Assembly: GCA_023512835.1 (NCBI GenBank)
Contig: CM042087.1
Coordinates: forward strand, 14,478,853 to 14,542,852
Origin: Taxillus chinensis
Lineage: Eukaryota > Streptophyta > Magnoliopsida > Santalales > Loranthaceae
Direction of reading: 5' to 3'
DNA length: 64,000 nt
Under the pieces are notes generated by a model. It worked only from the letters and a program-made list of their open reading frames with translations. It did no database searches and was not told where the DNA came from. Positions 9,475 through 20,141 of the stretch are shown here, piece by piece. Each line of letters starts with the position of its first letter. Positions within the stretch are counted from its first letter, which is position 1. Both the position numbers and the translations under genes were made by a program.

Positions 9475-9805
9475 TCCTCTCTCCCTTAAGACTTTTCGTC
9501 CTCGAAAAGAAATGACATACGAGGAAAACAAACACCAGCTACCCATTTGCCACACGGCGAGCCACAACACCCAAATGGGTTATACACCACACACAACACA
9601 ACAAAGACATAACAAGTACCACCATAATCCATAACCACAATAATGCATATAACACATGTCCGCATGGCACGAATACACATCTCAAAGCACATCACAAATA
9701 AGAACACATGTCTTTAAAAGACATTACAAGGACACCAACTAATACAAGAAAACACATCACAAGAAAACACATCACTATCCCTTGGCCAACAGCCACCTCC
9801 CACGC
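9475..9805 (-). other. Tekay-1 3' UTR and polypurine tract
   Basis: Next to the LTR, the minus strand reads TTAAGGGAGAGAGGA, the polypurine tract (9475-9489). It is preceded by the CGAGGACGAAAAGTCTTAAG phrase also seen in Tekay-2. The remainder is A/C-rich untranslated sequence containing ACACATCAC repeats, with no coding signal. Confidence 0.8.
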
Positions 9806-10051
9806 TTAAGATTGTTCGTCCTCGAACAAGTCTGGGTGCTGCTCACGCATCACGGACTCACGTTCCCATGTCTCCTCCTCAATGCCACGGTGCTGCCACA
9901 ACACGCGAACCAAAGGAATAGCACGACCACGCAAAAGCTTCTCGCGCCGATCTAGGATACGGATAGGGGCCTCAACAACGGACATGTCATCCTCAATGTC
10001 CAATGTCCCCCAATCGATGACATGAGTGGGGTTAGGGTGATACTTCCTCAA
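9806..10051 (-). CDS. Tekay-1 chromodomain (integrase C-terminus)
   Basis: This is the end of the pol polyprotein. It begins with [14 protein letters not shown], then [21 protein letters not shown] and [15 protein letters not shown]. That matches the chromovirus chromodomain: a beta-strand region, then a WxxxxxEEETWE motif and a helix with HPDLF. Chromodomains bind modified histones and bias insertion towards particular chromatin. The stop codon lies just before the 3' UTR. The 82-residue frame is intact, but a frameshift near 10060 separates it from the integrase core. Confidence 0.88.
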   Translation of the reverse strand: MRKYHPNPTHVIDWGTLDIEDDMSVVEAPIRILDRREKLLRGRAIPLVRVLWQHRGIEEETWERESVMREQHPDLFEDEQS

Positions 10052-10059
10052 CGGGACAC

Positions 10060-11351
10060 GTGAAACACGTTGTGCACTCGACTCGCCCGCGGTGGTAACG
10101 CTAACCGGTAGGCCACAGGCCCTACACGATCCGGAATCTCAAAAGGACCAATAAACCGCGGAGATAGCTTGGAACCTCGCCCAAACCGGCGATGTCCACG
10201 ATGTGGGGAAACACGAAGAAACACATGATCACCAAAGAAAACTCCAAAGGTCGCCGCCGCTGATCCGCATAAGATTTTCGCCGACGCCGAGCCGATAACA
10301 ACCGCCGTCGAATCAACTTAACCTTCTCGGTAGCCTCTTGAACCAACTGCGGTCCCAAGAGAGCTGTCTCCCCCACCTCGGTCCAACACAAAGGTGATCG
10401 ACACGGCCGCCCATACAACGCCTCAAAAGGAGCCATCCCAATGGATGCCTGATAACTGTTGTTGTTGGCAAACTCCACCAAAGGAAGGTGAGTTGCCCAC
10501 GAACCCCCGAAATCTAACACACAGGCCCGTAACATGTCCTCCAACGTCTGATTCGTCCTCTCTGTCTGGCCATCAGTCTCAGGGTGAAAGGCTGTACTCA
10601 AGTGAAGCTTGGTCCCCATAGCCTCCTGCAAACCTGCCCAAAAACGGGAAGTGAACCTCGAATCCCGGTCTGAGACAACCGATGATGGTACTCCATGCAG
10701 TCTCACAATCTCGTTCATGTACAGCTGACTCAAGGTCCCAATGGAGTCCCGCTCGCGAACAGCCAGGAAATGGGCCGACTTTGTGAGTCGATCCACAATC
10801 ACCCAAATCATATCCTTCCTCCCAGGTGGTGGGTGGAAGACCGATCCACAAAGTCCATCGCTATGTGGTCCCACTTCCACTCCGCTATGGGCAAGGGCCG
10901 TAACATGCCCGCCGGCCGCCGATGCTCGGCCTTCACCTGTCGACACGTGAGGCACCGCGAAACAAAGGCAGCCACATCACGTTTCATCCCAGGCCACCAA
11001 AAATGTCCGCGAAGTGCATGGTACATCTTCGTACCCCCCTGGATGCACAACAACTCTAGATTGGTGAAACTCCCTCATCACCTCATCCCCGAGGGAAGAA
11101 GCTACTACCAACCACCCCTGAAATGACAACTCATGCTCAGGACCCTCTGTCCCGGTCCTCCGATAGCTCCCCAGCCTCAATACGGGCACGGAGAACCTCG
11201 CACTCAATGTCACCCACTGTTCCTCCCGGATGCGCCGGTACAACTCAGGCACCACCACCAAAGGGCTCGGGACTGTCCCACCATCACGAACAACAGGCTG
11301 CAGCCGCAACATCGCCAATCGCTCCATCGCCTTCCACTCTCTCACGGCCAC
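10060..11351 (-). pseudogene. Tekay-1 integrase, frameshifted
   Basis: Recognisable parts in order are GLYHALRGHFWWPGMKRDV-type sequence with the zinc-binding CLTCRQVKAEH, then WDHIAMDFVD with the first catalytic D. Next is IWVIVDRLTKSAHFLAV, then GVPSSVVSDRDSRFTSRFW with the second D, and TDGQTERTNQTLEDMLRAC with the E. After these come ANNNSYQASIGMAPFEALYGR and the end of the core. The pieces read in different frames (10122-10955, 10808-11053, 10977-11351), so several single-base indels are present. The HHCC and DDE residues can all be found. Confidence 0.88.
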
Positions 11352-11352
11352 C

Positions 11353-11833
11353 TCAGCTTTCCCTTCTCTCGCTCAACGCGTCGCCCACAACATTACCCTT
11401 GCCCGGGGTATAGGCAAGAGTAAAATCAAAGGTCTGCAAATACTCCACCCATCTCCTTTGCCTCAAATTCAAGTCCTTCGAGTAAAGATGTATCGAAGGC
11501 TCTTGTGATCCGAGAACACCACAAACTTTTCCCCCCAAGAGGTAGTGCTGCCAACTCTTCAGGGCGAAGATAATAGCCACTAACTCCGCGATCATGAGTA
11601 GGATAATTCTACTCATGAGGCTTCACTGCCTTGACCCATAAGCTACCACACCGTGCTCCCGCATAAGCACACACCCCAAACCAACCCTGGACGCATCACA
11701 AGACACCTCATACGGAATATCCTCCCGAGGTAACCTCAACACAGGTGCGGTGGTCAAACGGGTTTTGAGAGTCTCAAACGCCCGCCGATACTTGTCGTCC
11801 AATCAAACTTCACGCCCTTCCGAGTCAACGTCG
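11353..11833 (-). pseudogene. Tekay-1 RNase H, frameshifted
   Basis: RNase H of the gypsy type follows RT. On the minus strand the region contains a CDASRVGLGCVLM-type start (near 11700), then ELVAIIFALKSWQHYLLG, LNLRQRRWVEYLQTFDF and YTPGKGNVVGDALS. The last is the usual boundary with integrase (ADALSR in related copies). It is open from 11616 to 11353; the upstream part reads in another frame. The catalytic D is visible in the CDAS part. Confidence 0.82.
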
Positions 11834-12775
11834 TCATAGGCGCCGCCAAACGGGAGAACCCCTCGACAAAACGACGATAGTACCTGCTAAGCCAAGAAAA
11901 CTACGGATCTCAAAAATGTTGGTTGGCCTCGCCCACGATGCCACGGCCTCAATCTTGGCTGGGTCAACCCTAACTCCCTCACTGACACCACATGGCCAAG
12001 AAAGTGAACCTCCCTGCAGCCAAAACTCACACTTGCTAAACTTAGCAAACAAGTTGCTAGTCCCTCAAGGTTTGCAACATCGTTGCCAAGTGCTCCACAT
12101 GCTCCCTCTCGGTCTTGGAATACACCAAGATATCGTCGATAAACACCACCACGAACGAGTCTAAGTATGGGGCAAAGACTTGGTTCATCAAATGCATAAA
12201 CACCGCTGGCGCATTAGTGAGCCCGAAAGGCATCACGACCCGGTCATAATGCCCATACCCGCACCGAAAAGCCGTCTTAGGGATGTCCTCCTCCCTAACC
12301 CCGAGCCGGTGATACCCCGACCGTAAATCTATTTTGGAAAACCACCTGGGCCCCACTCAATTGGTCAAACAGGTCATCTATCCGAGGCAACGGGTACTTG
12401 TTCTTCACAATCACCGAATTCGCCTTCCTGTAGTCGATGCAGAGACGAAGTGTGCCATCAGCCTTCTTAGCAAAGAGCACCGAAGCACCCCAAGGTGAGG
12501 TACTTGGTCCGATATACCCTTGGTCCCCCAACTCCTCGATTTGCCTCTGCAGCCTCCCTCGGCTCGGCTGGCCCCATACGATACGCTACTTGGGAAATCG
12601 GACCCGTCCCCGGCACCAACTCAATGGTGAACTCCATACTCCTCTTAGGTGGCAAACTCCTCAACTCTTCAGGAAAAACATCCCGAAATTGGTCCACAAC
12701 AGCGGGCCACACCCTCTTTTCCACCTTACCCTCCTCAAGAAAGGTCAGGGCTGCCAACCTTGTGGGTAATGGCAC
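11834..12775 (-). pseudogene. Tekay-1 reverse transcriptase, frameshifted
   Basis: The polymerase can be followed from [13 protein letters not shown] (about 12600), through [31 protein letters not shown] (12531-12350) and [15 protein letters not shown], to [20 protein letters not shown] and the catalytic [12 protein letters not shown] box (about 12120). It continues into FSKCEFWLQGG, VDPAKIEAV and IRSFLGLAG. The FxDD aspartates are intact. Frameshifts near 12500, 12340 and 12050 split the frame into pieces. It matches the Tekay-3 RT remnant at 59400-60110. Confidence 0.9.
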
Positions 12776-13310
12776 CCCACCTGGTCCAACACCGGCCCGG
12801 CCCGACTCGCCTCACAATCCCACTCCCCCCGCAGGGTGCAAGAGGTCCCCGCAGGTGTCACGAAGGACACACGCCGCCGATAACAATCTATCTTGGCCTG
12901 GAAAGCCATAAGCCAATCCATACCCAAGATCAGGTCAAACGTCCTCAAAGGCATCACATGCAAGTCAAAACTCGGCTCCACCTCGCCTATGGTTAACACA
13001 CAGTCCACGACACACTCGCCGTACCTCAATCATACCCCCCCATTGGCGACTCAACAACTAGGGGCTTCGCTGCCTCCACACAAGCTAACCCCAAGCTATC
13101 TATCACAAGCTCAAGAACAAACGAACACGATGCACCCGTATCGAAAAGGACAAAAGCTAATGTACGGGAGAGCAAAAGGGTACCTCTAACCACCGATGGT
13201 CCTGCTCCCTCCTCGCCTGGTGGGGGTGGTAGCTCGGCCTCCTCCGGGTACGTCGCCTCCAGCCGCAAACACCCTCCCCTTGGCCCGTGCCACCTGGTCG
13301 GCTCACTCAT
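12745..13310 (-). pseudogene. Tekay-1 aspartic protease
   Basis: The active-site motif is FVLFDTGASCSFV (D-T-G, catalytic). The flap and second half read FDLHVMPLRTFDLILGMDWLMAFQAKIDCYRRRVSF, where LILGMDWL is the conserved C-terminal motif. Two overlapping reading frames (13310-13026 and 13029-12745) meet near 13027, so one frameshift divides it. The protease lies between the gag knuckle region and RT. Tekay-3 has lost this whole segment. Confidence 0.88.
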
Positions 13311-14601
13311 TGGGCGCTTCCCGCCAAGGCCGCCTCCGCCTTGACCTGTCGCCGCTCCGGCCTCCCCCGAGGTCGGGTCCGATTCGATCCTGCCCGACTA
13401 GCAGGCCACCGACAAGCTGGTCTCTCTCGCTGGTGCACGGAACCGGCATCACTCCTTGTGCCTGGGTGTCATGCCTCCAACTCCCCTGTTGCCACTCCGG
13501 CAAACCCGGCTCGAGATGGCCCTCTCGTCCACAACTATGGCATTTCCGGTCCCTCTTTGGACACTCCTTCCTCAAGTGGCCTTGCTCCCCATAGCAAGAA
13601 CAACCGCCGGGGAGACCCCCGCTGGACCGCCCTGCTGCCACCGCCAAAGCTAGACCTCCCTGGGTTCACCAATGTCCGTCCCCCGCCGCGGAAAGAACCG
13701 CTATCCCTCTCCTCCGTCTTGAGCTTCTTGGACCCTGCATCTCGATCAGGCCCACTCTGCAACCGGCGACCCTGATGGGCCTGCCTCCCATCATCCGGCT
13801 CTCTCTCGGCTATACGGGCCGTCTCCACAGCCCTCGGCGTAGGTCCTCAAACGTAGAATTGCCACCCTCGCCTAAGGGCTGGCCTAAGGCCCAAAGTGAA
13901 CTTGTGGGCCTTCAGGTCCTCCCTTACCACGTCTCAGGAGCAAACCTACTCAATCTCCGAACTCCCGCTCATACTCAGGTACCATCCTGGATCCCTGGCT
14001 TAAGCCGCCGAATTCTTCCCTCTTCTCGCCATCTCACCGATTCCTGGGAAGAACTCATCATGGAAGAGTTGCAAGAACTCCTCCCAAAACATGAGTTGCA
14101 CCGCACGGCTCCCCGCAACACTCGTCCACCACTCCAAAGCATCCCCCTCTAGCCGCCGGATTGCCGGCCGCACCTTATCCTCCTCCCGGAGTAGGAGAAA
14201 GGAGAACACATGCTCAATCTGCCTCAACCACCGCTCGCCTACCACAGGATCTTCTCCCCCCTTAAATCGCGGAGGTTGTTCCTTTCGGAACCGTGTCACC
14301 ACGTCATCCTCTCGCACGGGCCGGTACACCACCAGGCGAACTCTCACGCCCACGAGGCGGCTCTCCCATCGGTGGTGGTGGTGGTGGCACCACCCGTTGT
14401 GCCGCCATCACACGGCGCACCTCCTCCCGAACGTCCTGCCGGAGTCCCTCCCGTAGCTCTCGTACCTCTAGCCGGATGCCTTCTTGTAGCCGTGTGCCAG
14501 AACAACGCATGCCCTCCAACGGACGGTCCCGCACCCGGACCCTCATGGGCAGATGACTCATCGACCATCGCCCCCGACGCACGTGTCACTCTCCTCGGCG
14601 G
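13303..14601 (-). pseudogene. Tekay-1 gag with zinc knuckle region, frameshifted
   Basis: I place the start at ATG 14601 (MPPRRVTRASGAM), because Tekay-3 begins MPPRRATCASEAV at the matching place. The capsid core reads VTRFRKEQPPRFKGGEDPVV, ERWLRQIEHVFSFL, RRLEGDALEWWTSVAG and FWEEFLQLFHDEFFP, which is the chromovirus gag signature. Next come ERDSGSFRGGGRTLVNPGRSSF and a knuckle GGCSCYGEQGHLRKECP, then CHSCGREGHLEPGL. The first knuckle is CxC rather than CxxC, and the second lacks its last Cys. Several frameshifts break the frame. Confidence 0.88.
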
Positions 14602-15008
14602 CATTCTTACTACATGAAGTAAGAAGCACAAACATCAAAACAAGTTTTATAATCTATCGCGTCACTACCTCTACCCCACTGATCAATTTCACTAACACAT
14701 GACATTACACACATACATTGCATCAATCACATTGCACGGTTCAGGACACATTGCCAAACAAATCGAGTTGTACATCTCACTTAATCATGTGATCTTATCT
14801 ACACTTTAGCATACATTCACAAGCAAATGCAACTAGTGCCCTAATGCCAACGCATGCCAATCCTACCACAAGCCGGACTACCCTAAGTACACGGGAGGCT
14901 CAAAGAGGACCATGTTGACGGGCATGCCCTCCAGGTTCCTCCTAAGGACTCAAGATAACCAAGTCCGCCCACTACCCTAGGCCAACTAGACCATGCTCGA
15001 TACCATAT
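14602..15008 (-). other. Tekay-1 leader and primer binding site
   Basis: This is the untranslated leader between the LTR and gag. The PBS, TGGTATCGAGCA, lies on the minus strand at 14994-15005, three bases from the LTR. It resembles the tRNA-iMet complement TGGTATCAGAGC but has an A-to-C/deletion-type difference at positions 8-10, so this copy would prime poorly. The rest has no coding signal. Confidence 0.78.
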
Positions 15009-16739
15009 TGTCACGCCCGGATTTCCAACCCGAGGAAACCGGCACGTGACTCCCCTTTTCCCACGCGGAGGGCAAAGGGGTTAGGATTCAAACCAAGAAT
15101 ATTACATTTTAAACATCCACAACACGTTCAAGAAAATAATGTTCATAAAAATAATCCAAACCAGTTTATTACAACAAAATCCTTTCCAATCCCATCCCCA
15201 CCGGGGTTACATCAATTCCAATAAAAAATAACATAAATGGTAGACAAGTAAAGTAAATAAGGTCTTCCACCTTGGTGTTCCCACCTAACGCCCGTAGGTT
15301 CCCGTAAAGAAAACAACATGGTAGGAGGGGTGAGCAACCACAGCTCGTAGGGACATGTCTCCCCAACCCATCCCATGTACCTAATATCTACATGCCTTGT
15401 GTACAAGTGCCGTGTCGTGATACAATTATTCCACCAGATATAAATACAGCTATAACAAGAAACACAATCATACACGGCCGGTACATCAACACTCCCCGGC
15501 TTCCACAGCCACCGGGTTTCCAAGGACACCCGGGCTTCCACACCACCGGGTTTCAAGAACAGTCCCGGGCTTCCACACCACCGGGTTCCAAGAATAGTCC
15601 CGGGCTTCCACCCCACCGGGTTTCAAGAACATCCCGGGCTTCCACACCACCGGGTTCCAAGAACAGCCCCGGGCTTCCATAGCCACCGGGTTCCAAGAAT
15701 ACAAGACACATAGCCACACTTAGTCACACGGACATAACACCAAACACTTAGCATGGAAAGCCTCATAGGTATAAAACCAAACAGTTGGTGTACATAAATT
15801 CACGCTCATAAACCCAAGTCACACACACATTTTCTCAAACATGTAGCAGGCATGTCATACAGGCATTTTATCGAACACTTTTTCATGCATCACACAAACA
15901 CCCGAAACACCAAAATCACCATTGAGGGCCAACATCCATATAGGAGATCACACTTATATGGATTACATATATATATATACAGATATAACCCATAACTGCC
16001 CTAGAACCCTAGGACGGAGGAGGGTTTAGAAAAGAAAAAACACCCTACCTCGGGTAAGACGCAACAACGCGGGAACGCCTCGATCCCAAGCCAACGCCGT
16101 CCACCCACGAGGCTGTGACCACCCACGCAAGGCGCCGGCAGCAACCAGGAGCTCTCCTTCCCCCCTCTCTCTCTCTCGCGACGGCCGGTGGAGCAACAAA
16201 CCCTAAACCTAAAACGAGGGGCTTCTCCTCCTTATATAGACAACACAACATCAAAACGACGTAGTTTTGATTAAGTGAATCCCAGATCAAAACGACGTAG
16301 TTTTGATCACACAAGTCAACACCTTTCCACACCCATATAGGCCAAAATACTCGAATTTCAACATGGTCCTTTGGAGAAAGTTCATTAGAATGTCAAAACC
16401 AAGGGAACCATGCAAAAATATGCCTGCACGCCAATTTGCACGTGAATTCCCCAATTCACGTGCAACTCCAAATGCACTCCAAAAGCGCTCAAACTTCACC
16501 CCTAGCCTCCTTGCATCATGTAGAAGACAACCATACTTGCACGTGAAATGGACCCAATTCACGTGCGCCCCTCACATACACGTCCATTTGGCCTTGAAAC
16601 TTCGTGGTAGATAGAGGACATCATTCTAAGCATCTTTCCTTTTGCACGTGAATTCATTGGAGTCCATTTACTGGGTCAAAATCTAGAAAAACTCCACTCA
16701 GAAGGTAAAACTGACTAACTCAAGGTACGGGTCCTTACA
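15009..16739 (-). repeat. Tekay-1 5' LTR
   Basis: This is the partner of 7727-9474, with the same termini (plus-strand TGTCACGCCC ... GTCCTTACA). It carries a 36-bp VNTR of six units at 15494-15702. TATATAAG is on the minus strand at 16231-16238. ACGT palindromes are at 16250-16271 and 16286-16307. The shared inverted-repeat module runs to about 16660. Small indels relative to the other LTR indicate that the insertion is not very recent. Confidence 0.92.
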
Positions 16740-18027
16740 CGCTGCTACTGGGGTGATTTGCGTGGGTGGACGGCATCTAGCGTGGGAGCAAGAGCAAGGA
16801 GGAACCTTTTGAAGTAGTGGTTCTATCTCTTCTAGTACCCATTTCGGGGTTAAACCCTGTGGTGAATGATTTTGTAGAGTTTTGTTGTTGTTATAATATA
16901 TATATATATATATGTAAATCCATATAGGTGTGATCTCCTATATGGATGTTGGCCTTAAATGGCATATTTTGTTTGGTGTGAACTCTTGGGGTTCGTTGCG
17001 TGGCAGTGGGTCTTAGAGGCCGTTGGGAATGTCTGTGTTGTTCGTTAGGCTTCATTTTACTGTAGGTTCACGTGGGGAAACCTTGAGGTTTCCGGGGGAG
17101 AATATATTTGATTTTATGCATGTGTGGCTAAGATGCATGCTATGTGTTTGATTTTATGTCTGTGTGGCTAAGATGCATGCTATGTGTTTGATTTTATGCC
17201 TGTGTGGTTGAGAAGCATGTTATGTGTTTGGTTGTGAGCCTGTGTGGCTGATTGTGGAGCCCGTGTGGCTAGTTGTGAGACTTTGTGGCTGATTGTGGAG
17301 CCTGTGTAGCTACTTGTGAGCGTGTGTGGTTGATTATGGAGCCTGTGTGGCTCCTTGTGAGCCTGTGTGGCTGATTGTGGGCCTGTGTAGCCGTGGAGCC
17401 TGTGTGGCTGTGATTGTGAGCCTTTGTGGCTGTGGACGTGGGCCTGTGTGGCCGTGGAGTCTATGTGGCTGTGGAAATAGTTGTGTTTGCGCTTGTGGTT
17501 TGTATGCTGTCATATTTATTTAAGTTGAATAAAACCTATACATACTTGTATCACGACACTGCACCAGTACACGTTGACATGTAGATGCTAGGAGCATGGG
17601 ATGGGTTGGGGAGACATGATCCCTACTGAGCTGTGGTTGCTCACCCCTCCTACTGTGTTTCTTTTCTTTCAGGGACCTACAGGCATTAGGTGGGAATACC
17701 AAGGTGGAAGACAGTTCTGCCATGTTGCTTTGTTTAAATGTTATTTTGTGTTATGATGTTTTGTGGGACTTTGCACTCCTAGTGGAAAATAATGTAACCC
17801 CAGTGGAAAAAGATTGTAAAAGGGTTTTGACTGTAATAAAGGCAATGTTTGGTTTGTAAACATTTAATTGTGGTTTGAAATTATTAATAATATAATTTTG
17901 TTTTTGTGGATATTTATTGTGGCTGTGCGTAAAGTCCTGTGTGGAATTAATCCCAACTCCTTGCCCGTCAGGTGGGTAAAGGGGGTCACGAACCGGTTTC
18001 CTTGGGTTGGAAATCCGGGGTGTGATA
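16740..18027 (+). repeat. Tekay-2 first LTR, part 2 (R/U5)
   Basis: This continues the LTR broken at 7726 and ends GGGGTGTGATA at 18027. It contains the phrase CCTATATGGATGTTGGCC, a GCCTGTGTGGCTG tandem repeat (17100-17480), ATGATCCCTACTGAGCTGTGG and the GGTGGGAATACCAAGGTGGAAGAC block found in all Tekay LTRs here. The usual PBS should follow at 18028 but is missing. Confidence 0.88.
17100..17480 (+). repeat. GCCTGTGTGGCTG tandem repeat in Tekay LTR
   Basis: These are degenerate units of about 20-24 bp built on GAGCCTGTGTGGCTG(ATTG)TG. Shorter versions occur in Tekay-2 second LTR (19540-19680) and Tekay-3 (57225-57290). On minus-strand copies, the complementary CCACAGCCACACAGGC appears at 62768. 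Confidence 0.8.
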
Positions 18028-18352
18028 GAGATAGTGATGTGGTTTCCTATGCTAGTTGTTTTTGACGTGTTGTGTATTGTTCTTTTGAGACAAGTATTTA
18101 TATTTTAGATATGTATTTGAGATATGAGGATATGTGTTATATGCATTGTTTGATGGTGACTGGATATGCCATGCTATTTCATTGTGATGGAAACATGTGT
18201 GCTTTGTTGAGTCCTGTCGTGTGATATGTGATGTGTGTGCAATGTATGATCCATGTGGTTATGTAAATGGGTTGTATGTGTTTGTTATTCCTTGTAGTTC
18301 TAGTTAGCATGTTGTTTCTTTTTTAGGACGAAAAGTCTTATGCAGGAAAGGA
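18028..18352 (+). other. Tekay-2 3' UTR joined directly to an LTR end
   Basis: GAGATAGTGATGTGGTTTCCTATGCTAGTTG matches the Tekay-3 3' UTR at 62105-62135, which follows the chromodomain there. The segment ends with the AGGACGAAAAGTCTTA phrase and a degenerate polypurine tract just before 18353. Everything from the PBS to the chromodomain is absent, so the first LTR runs straight into the 3' UTR. Confidence 0.8.
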
Positions 18353-18429
18353 TGTAATGACCCGTGTTTGGGATTGGAAGAGTTAGCCATTTGTGCTTGG
18401 GCAAGGACTGTCAACACCCGAGTGTTAGC

Positions 18430-18660
18430 CCGGATCAATGGGAAGTTAATCCGGATCAGTGGGAAGTTAGTCCGGATCAGTGGGAAGTTAATCCGGATCA
18501 GTAGGAAGTTAGTCCGGATCAATGTTAGTCCGGATCAGTGGGAAGTTAATTTGGATTAGTAGGAAGTTAGTCCGGATCAGTGTTAGTACGGATTAGTGGG
18601 AAGTTGATTCGGATCAGAGGGAAGTTAGTCCAGATCTGTGGGAAGCAAACCCGGAGCATT
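18430..18660 (+). repeat. CCGGATCAGTGGGAAGTTA tandem array
   Basis: About ten degenerate units of roughly 22 bp based on TCCGGATCAGTGGGAAGTTA, in the U3 of the second Tekay-2 LTR. Translated frames across it are an artefact. Confidence 0.85.
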
Positions 18661-18700
18661 GTGGTCAAATCTGGAGCATTGTGGTCTAGTCCAGATCTTC

Positions 18701-18820
18701 TCTTCATACGGAGTAAGGATCCGAGGGAACTCTTCATACGGAGTAAGGATTTGAGGGAACTCTTCATACAGAGTAAGGATCTGAGGGAACTCTTCATACG
18801 GAGTAAGGATCCGAGCGATC
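18701..18820 (+). repeat. Four exact-length 30-bp tandem units
   Basis: Units begin at 18701, 18731, 18761 and 18791. Each reads TCTTCATACGGAGTAAGG followed by ATCCGAGGGAAC with few substitutions. They contain the 18-mer ACGGAGTAAGGATCCGAG (18708-18725 and 18798-18815), which also occurs in the copia solo LTR at 35733-35750. Confidence 0.9.
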
Positions 18821-19018
18821 TCTTAGCACGGAACACGCCTTTATAGCTCGGAGTAATCTATGGCATTGTTAACCTAGATAGAGTCGTAGCATCGGTAGTC
18901 CGAAGTAGCGGAGGTCAACACGAGGTCGATGCGTCTTGGTCCACATTGGCCTTGAGTAGTGTGTTGTCTTTACTATATATATATTCTGTATTTCCGAGAA
19001 AGGGAACCCTAGCCACTG

Positions 19019-19021
<3 letters not shown>

Positions 19022-19058
<37 letters not shown>
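19022..19058 (+). repeat. GA microsatellite in Tekay-2 second LTR
   Basis: A pure GA run at the same place, downstream of the predicted transcription start, as in the other Tekay LTRs. Confidence 0.85.
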
Positions 19059-19063
<5 letters not shown>

Positions 19064-20141
19064 GGTGCATTCGTTGCCACTACGTTGTTGGAGAGACGCC
19101 TTTGCAGAGGGGCAAGGAGGATCTTCCGATTCCAAACCTTAACGCAACCAAATTCTAGGTGGGGATTCTATACCCTCAAAACTTATTCTAGGATTGGGCC
19201 TTGGAATTGCTGATTGATGTATATGTAAATTCATATAGGTGTGATCTCCTATATCAATGTTGGCCTTTATTGGCATATTATGCTTGTGTATGTTAATGAG
19301 TCTAGGGTCAATGGGGCTTAAGGGCTCGTTTCGTGGTGTGGTCGTGTTCGCACATATTAATATCGCAGTAGAATCTCATGGGAAAACTGAGGAACTATAG
19401 GAGGGTTGTGGTTGAGAATTTATTATGTGAACTTGACCTTATTGTAGCTTGTATGTTGGGTGTTGAGTACATATGTTATTGATGTGTTATGAATATGCAT
19501 TGTTATGTTGTGCTTGTAAGTGTGCTATATGGAATTGTGGAGCCTGTGTGGCTGTGGTTGTGATAGCCTATGTGGCTGTGGAGCCTGTGTGGCTATGGTT
19601 GTGATAGCCTGTGTGGTTGTGGTTATGGAGCCTGTGTGGCTGTGATTGTGGAAGCCTGTGTGGCTGAGGCTATGGTTGTGCCTGTTTATGTGTTGCTTTA
19701 ATCATAAATGTTATTTATAACCTGGTTATATATTATTGCCACGACACTTCACATGTGCACGTCATCATGTAGATTTTAGGTGCACCGGATGGGTTAGGGG
19801 GACATGATCCCTACTGAGCTGTGGTTGCTCACCCCTCCTGTTGTGATTTGTTTTCTTTTCACGAACCTATAGGCGTTAGGTGGGACATCAAGATGGAAGA
19901 CTGAGTTCTCTGTTTTATTAATTTTGTATTGTGTTATTTTGAGAAACTAGTGTAATCCCAATGGGGAGACGATATAAAATGAGATTTAAATTTAATAAAT
20001 GTATGTGGTTAGCCTTGTGGACAGTTATTGTGGGTGTTTGTGGTGTTCTATGTATATTAACTATCCTAATCTCTTATCCACCGTGTGGGTAAATGGGAGT
20101 TACGAACAAATTTCCTCTGATTGGAAAACTGAGGCGTGATA

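Larger units (their letters stand above)
7727..16739 (-). mobile_element. Tekay-1: complete-structure Ty3/gypsy chromovirus (9.0 kb)
   Basis: The two LTRs (7727-9474 and 15009-16739) are closely similar with scattered short indels. Between them on the minus strand lie the PBS, gag, protease, RT, RNase H, integrase, chromodomain and polypurine tract. Flanking target-site copies are CGCTA (7722-7726) and CGCTG (16740-16744), matching at four of five bases. The element sits inside the first LTR of Tekay-2. All domains are present but frameshifted, so it is not autonomous. Lineage rests on the chromodomain type, the tRNA-iMet-like PBS and the integrase sequence. Confidence 0.93.
18353..20141 (+). 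repeat. Tekay-2 second (3') LTR (1789 bp)
   Basis: It begins TGTAATGACCCGTG and ends GCGTGATA. U3 differs from the first LTR, with two tandem arrays (18430-18660 and 18701-18820). A TATATATA run lies near 18974, the GA microsatellite at 19022-19058, and the usual R/U5 text follows (GTGATCTCCTATAT, ATGATCCCTACTGAGCTGTGG). The right edge abuts copia gag sequence, so Tekay-2 is inserted in Copia-1. Confidence 0.88.

Noticed and set aside
10394..14617. Long plus-strand ORFs opposite Tekay-1 pol and gag
   Set aside because: They are antisense shadows of clear retrotransposon domains on the minus strand in GC-rich DNA.
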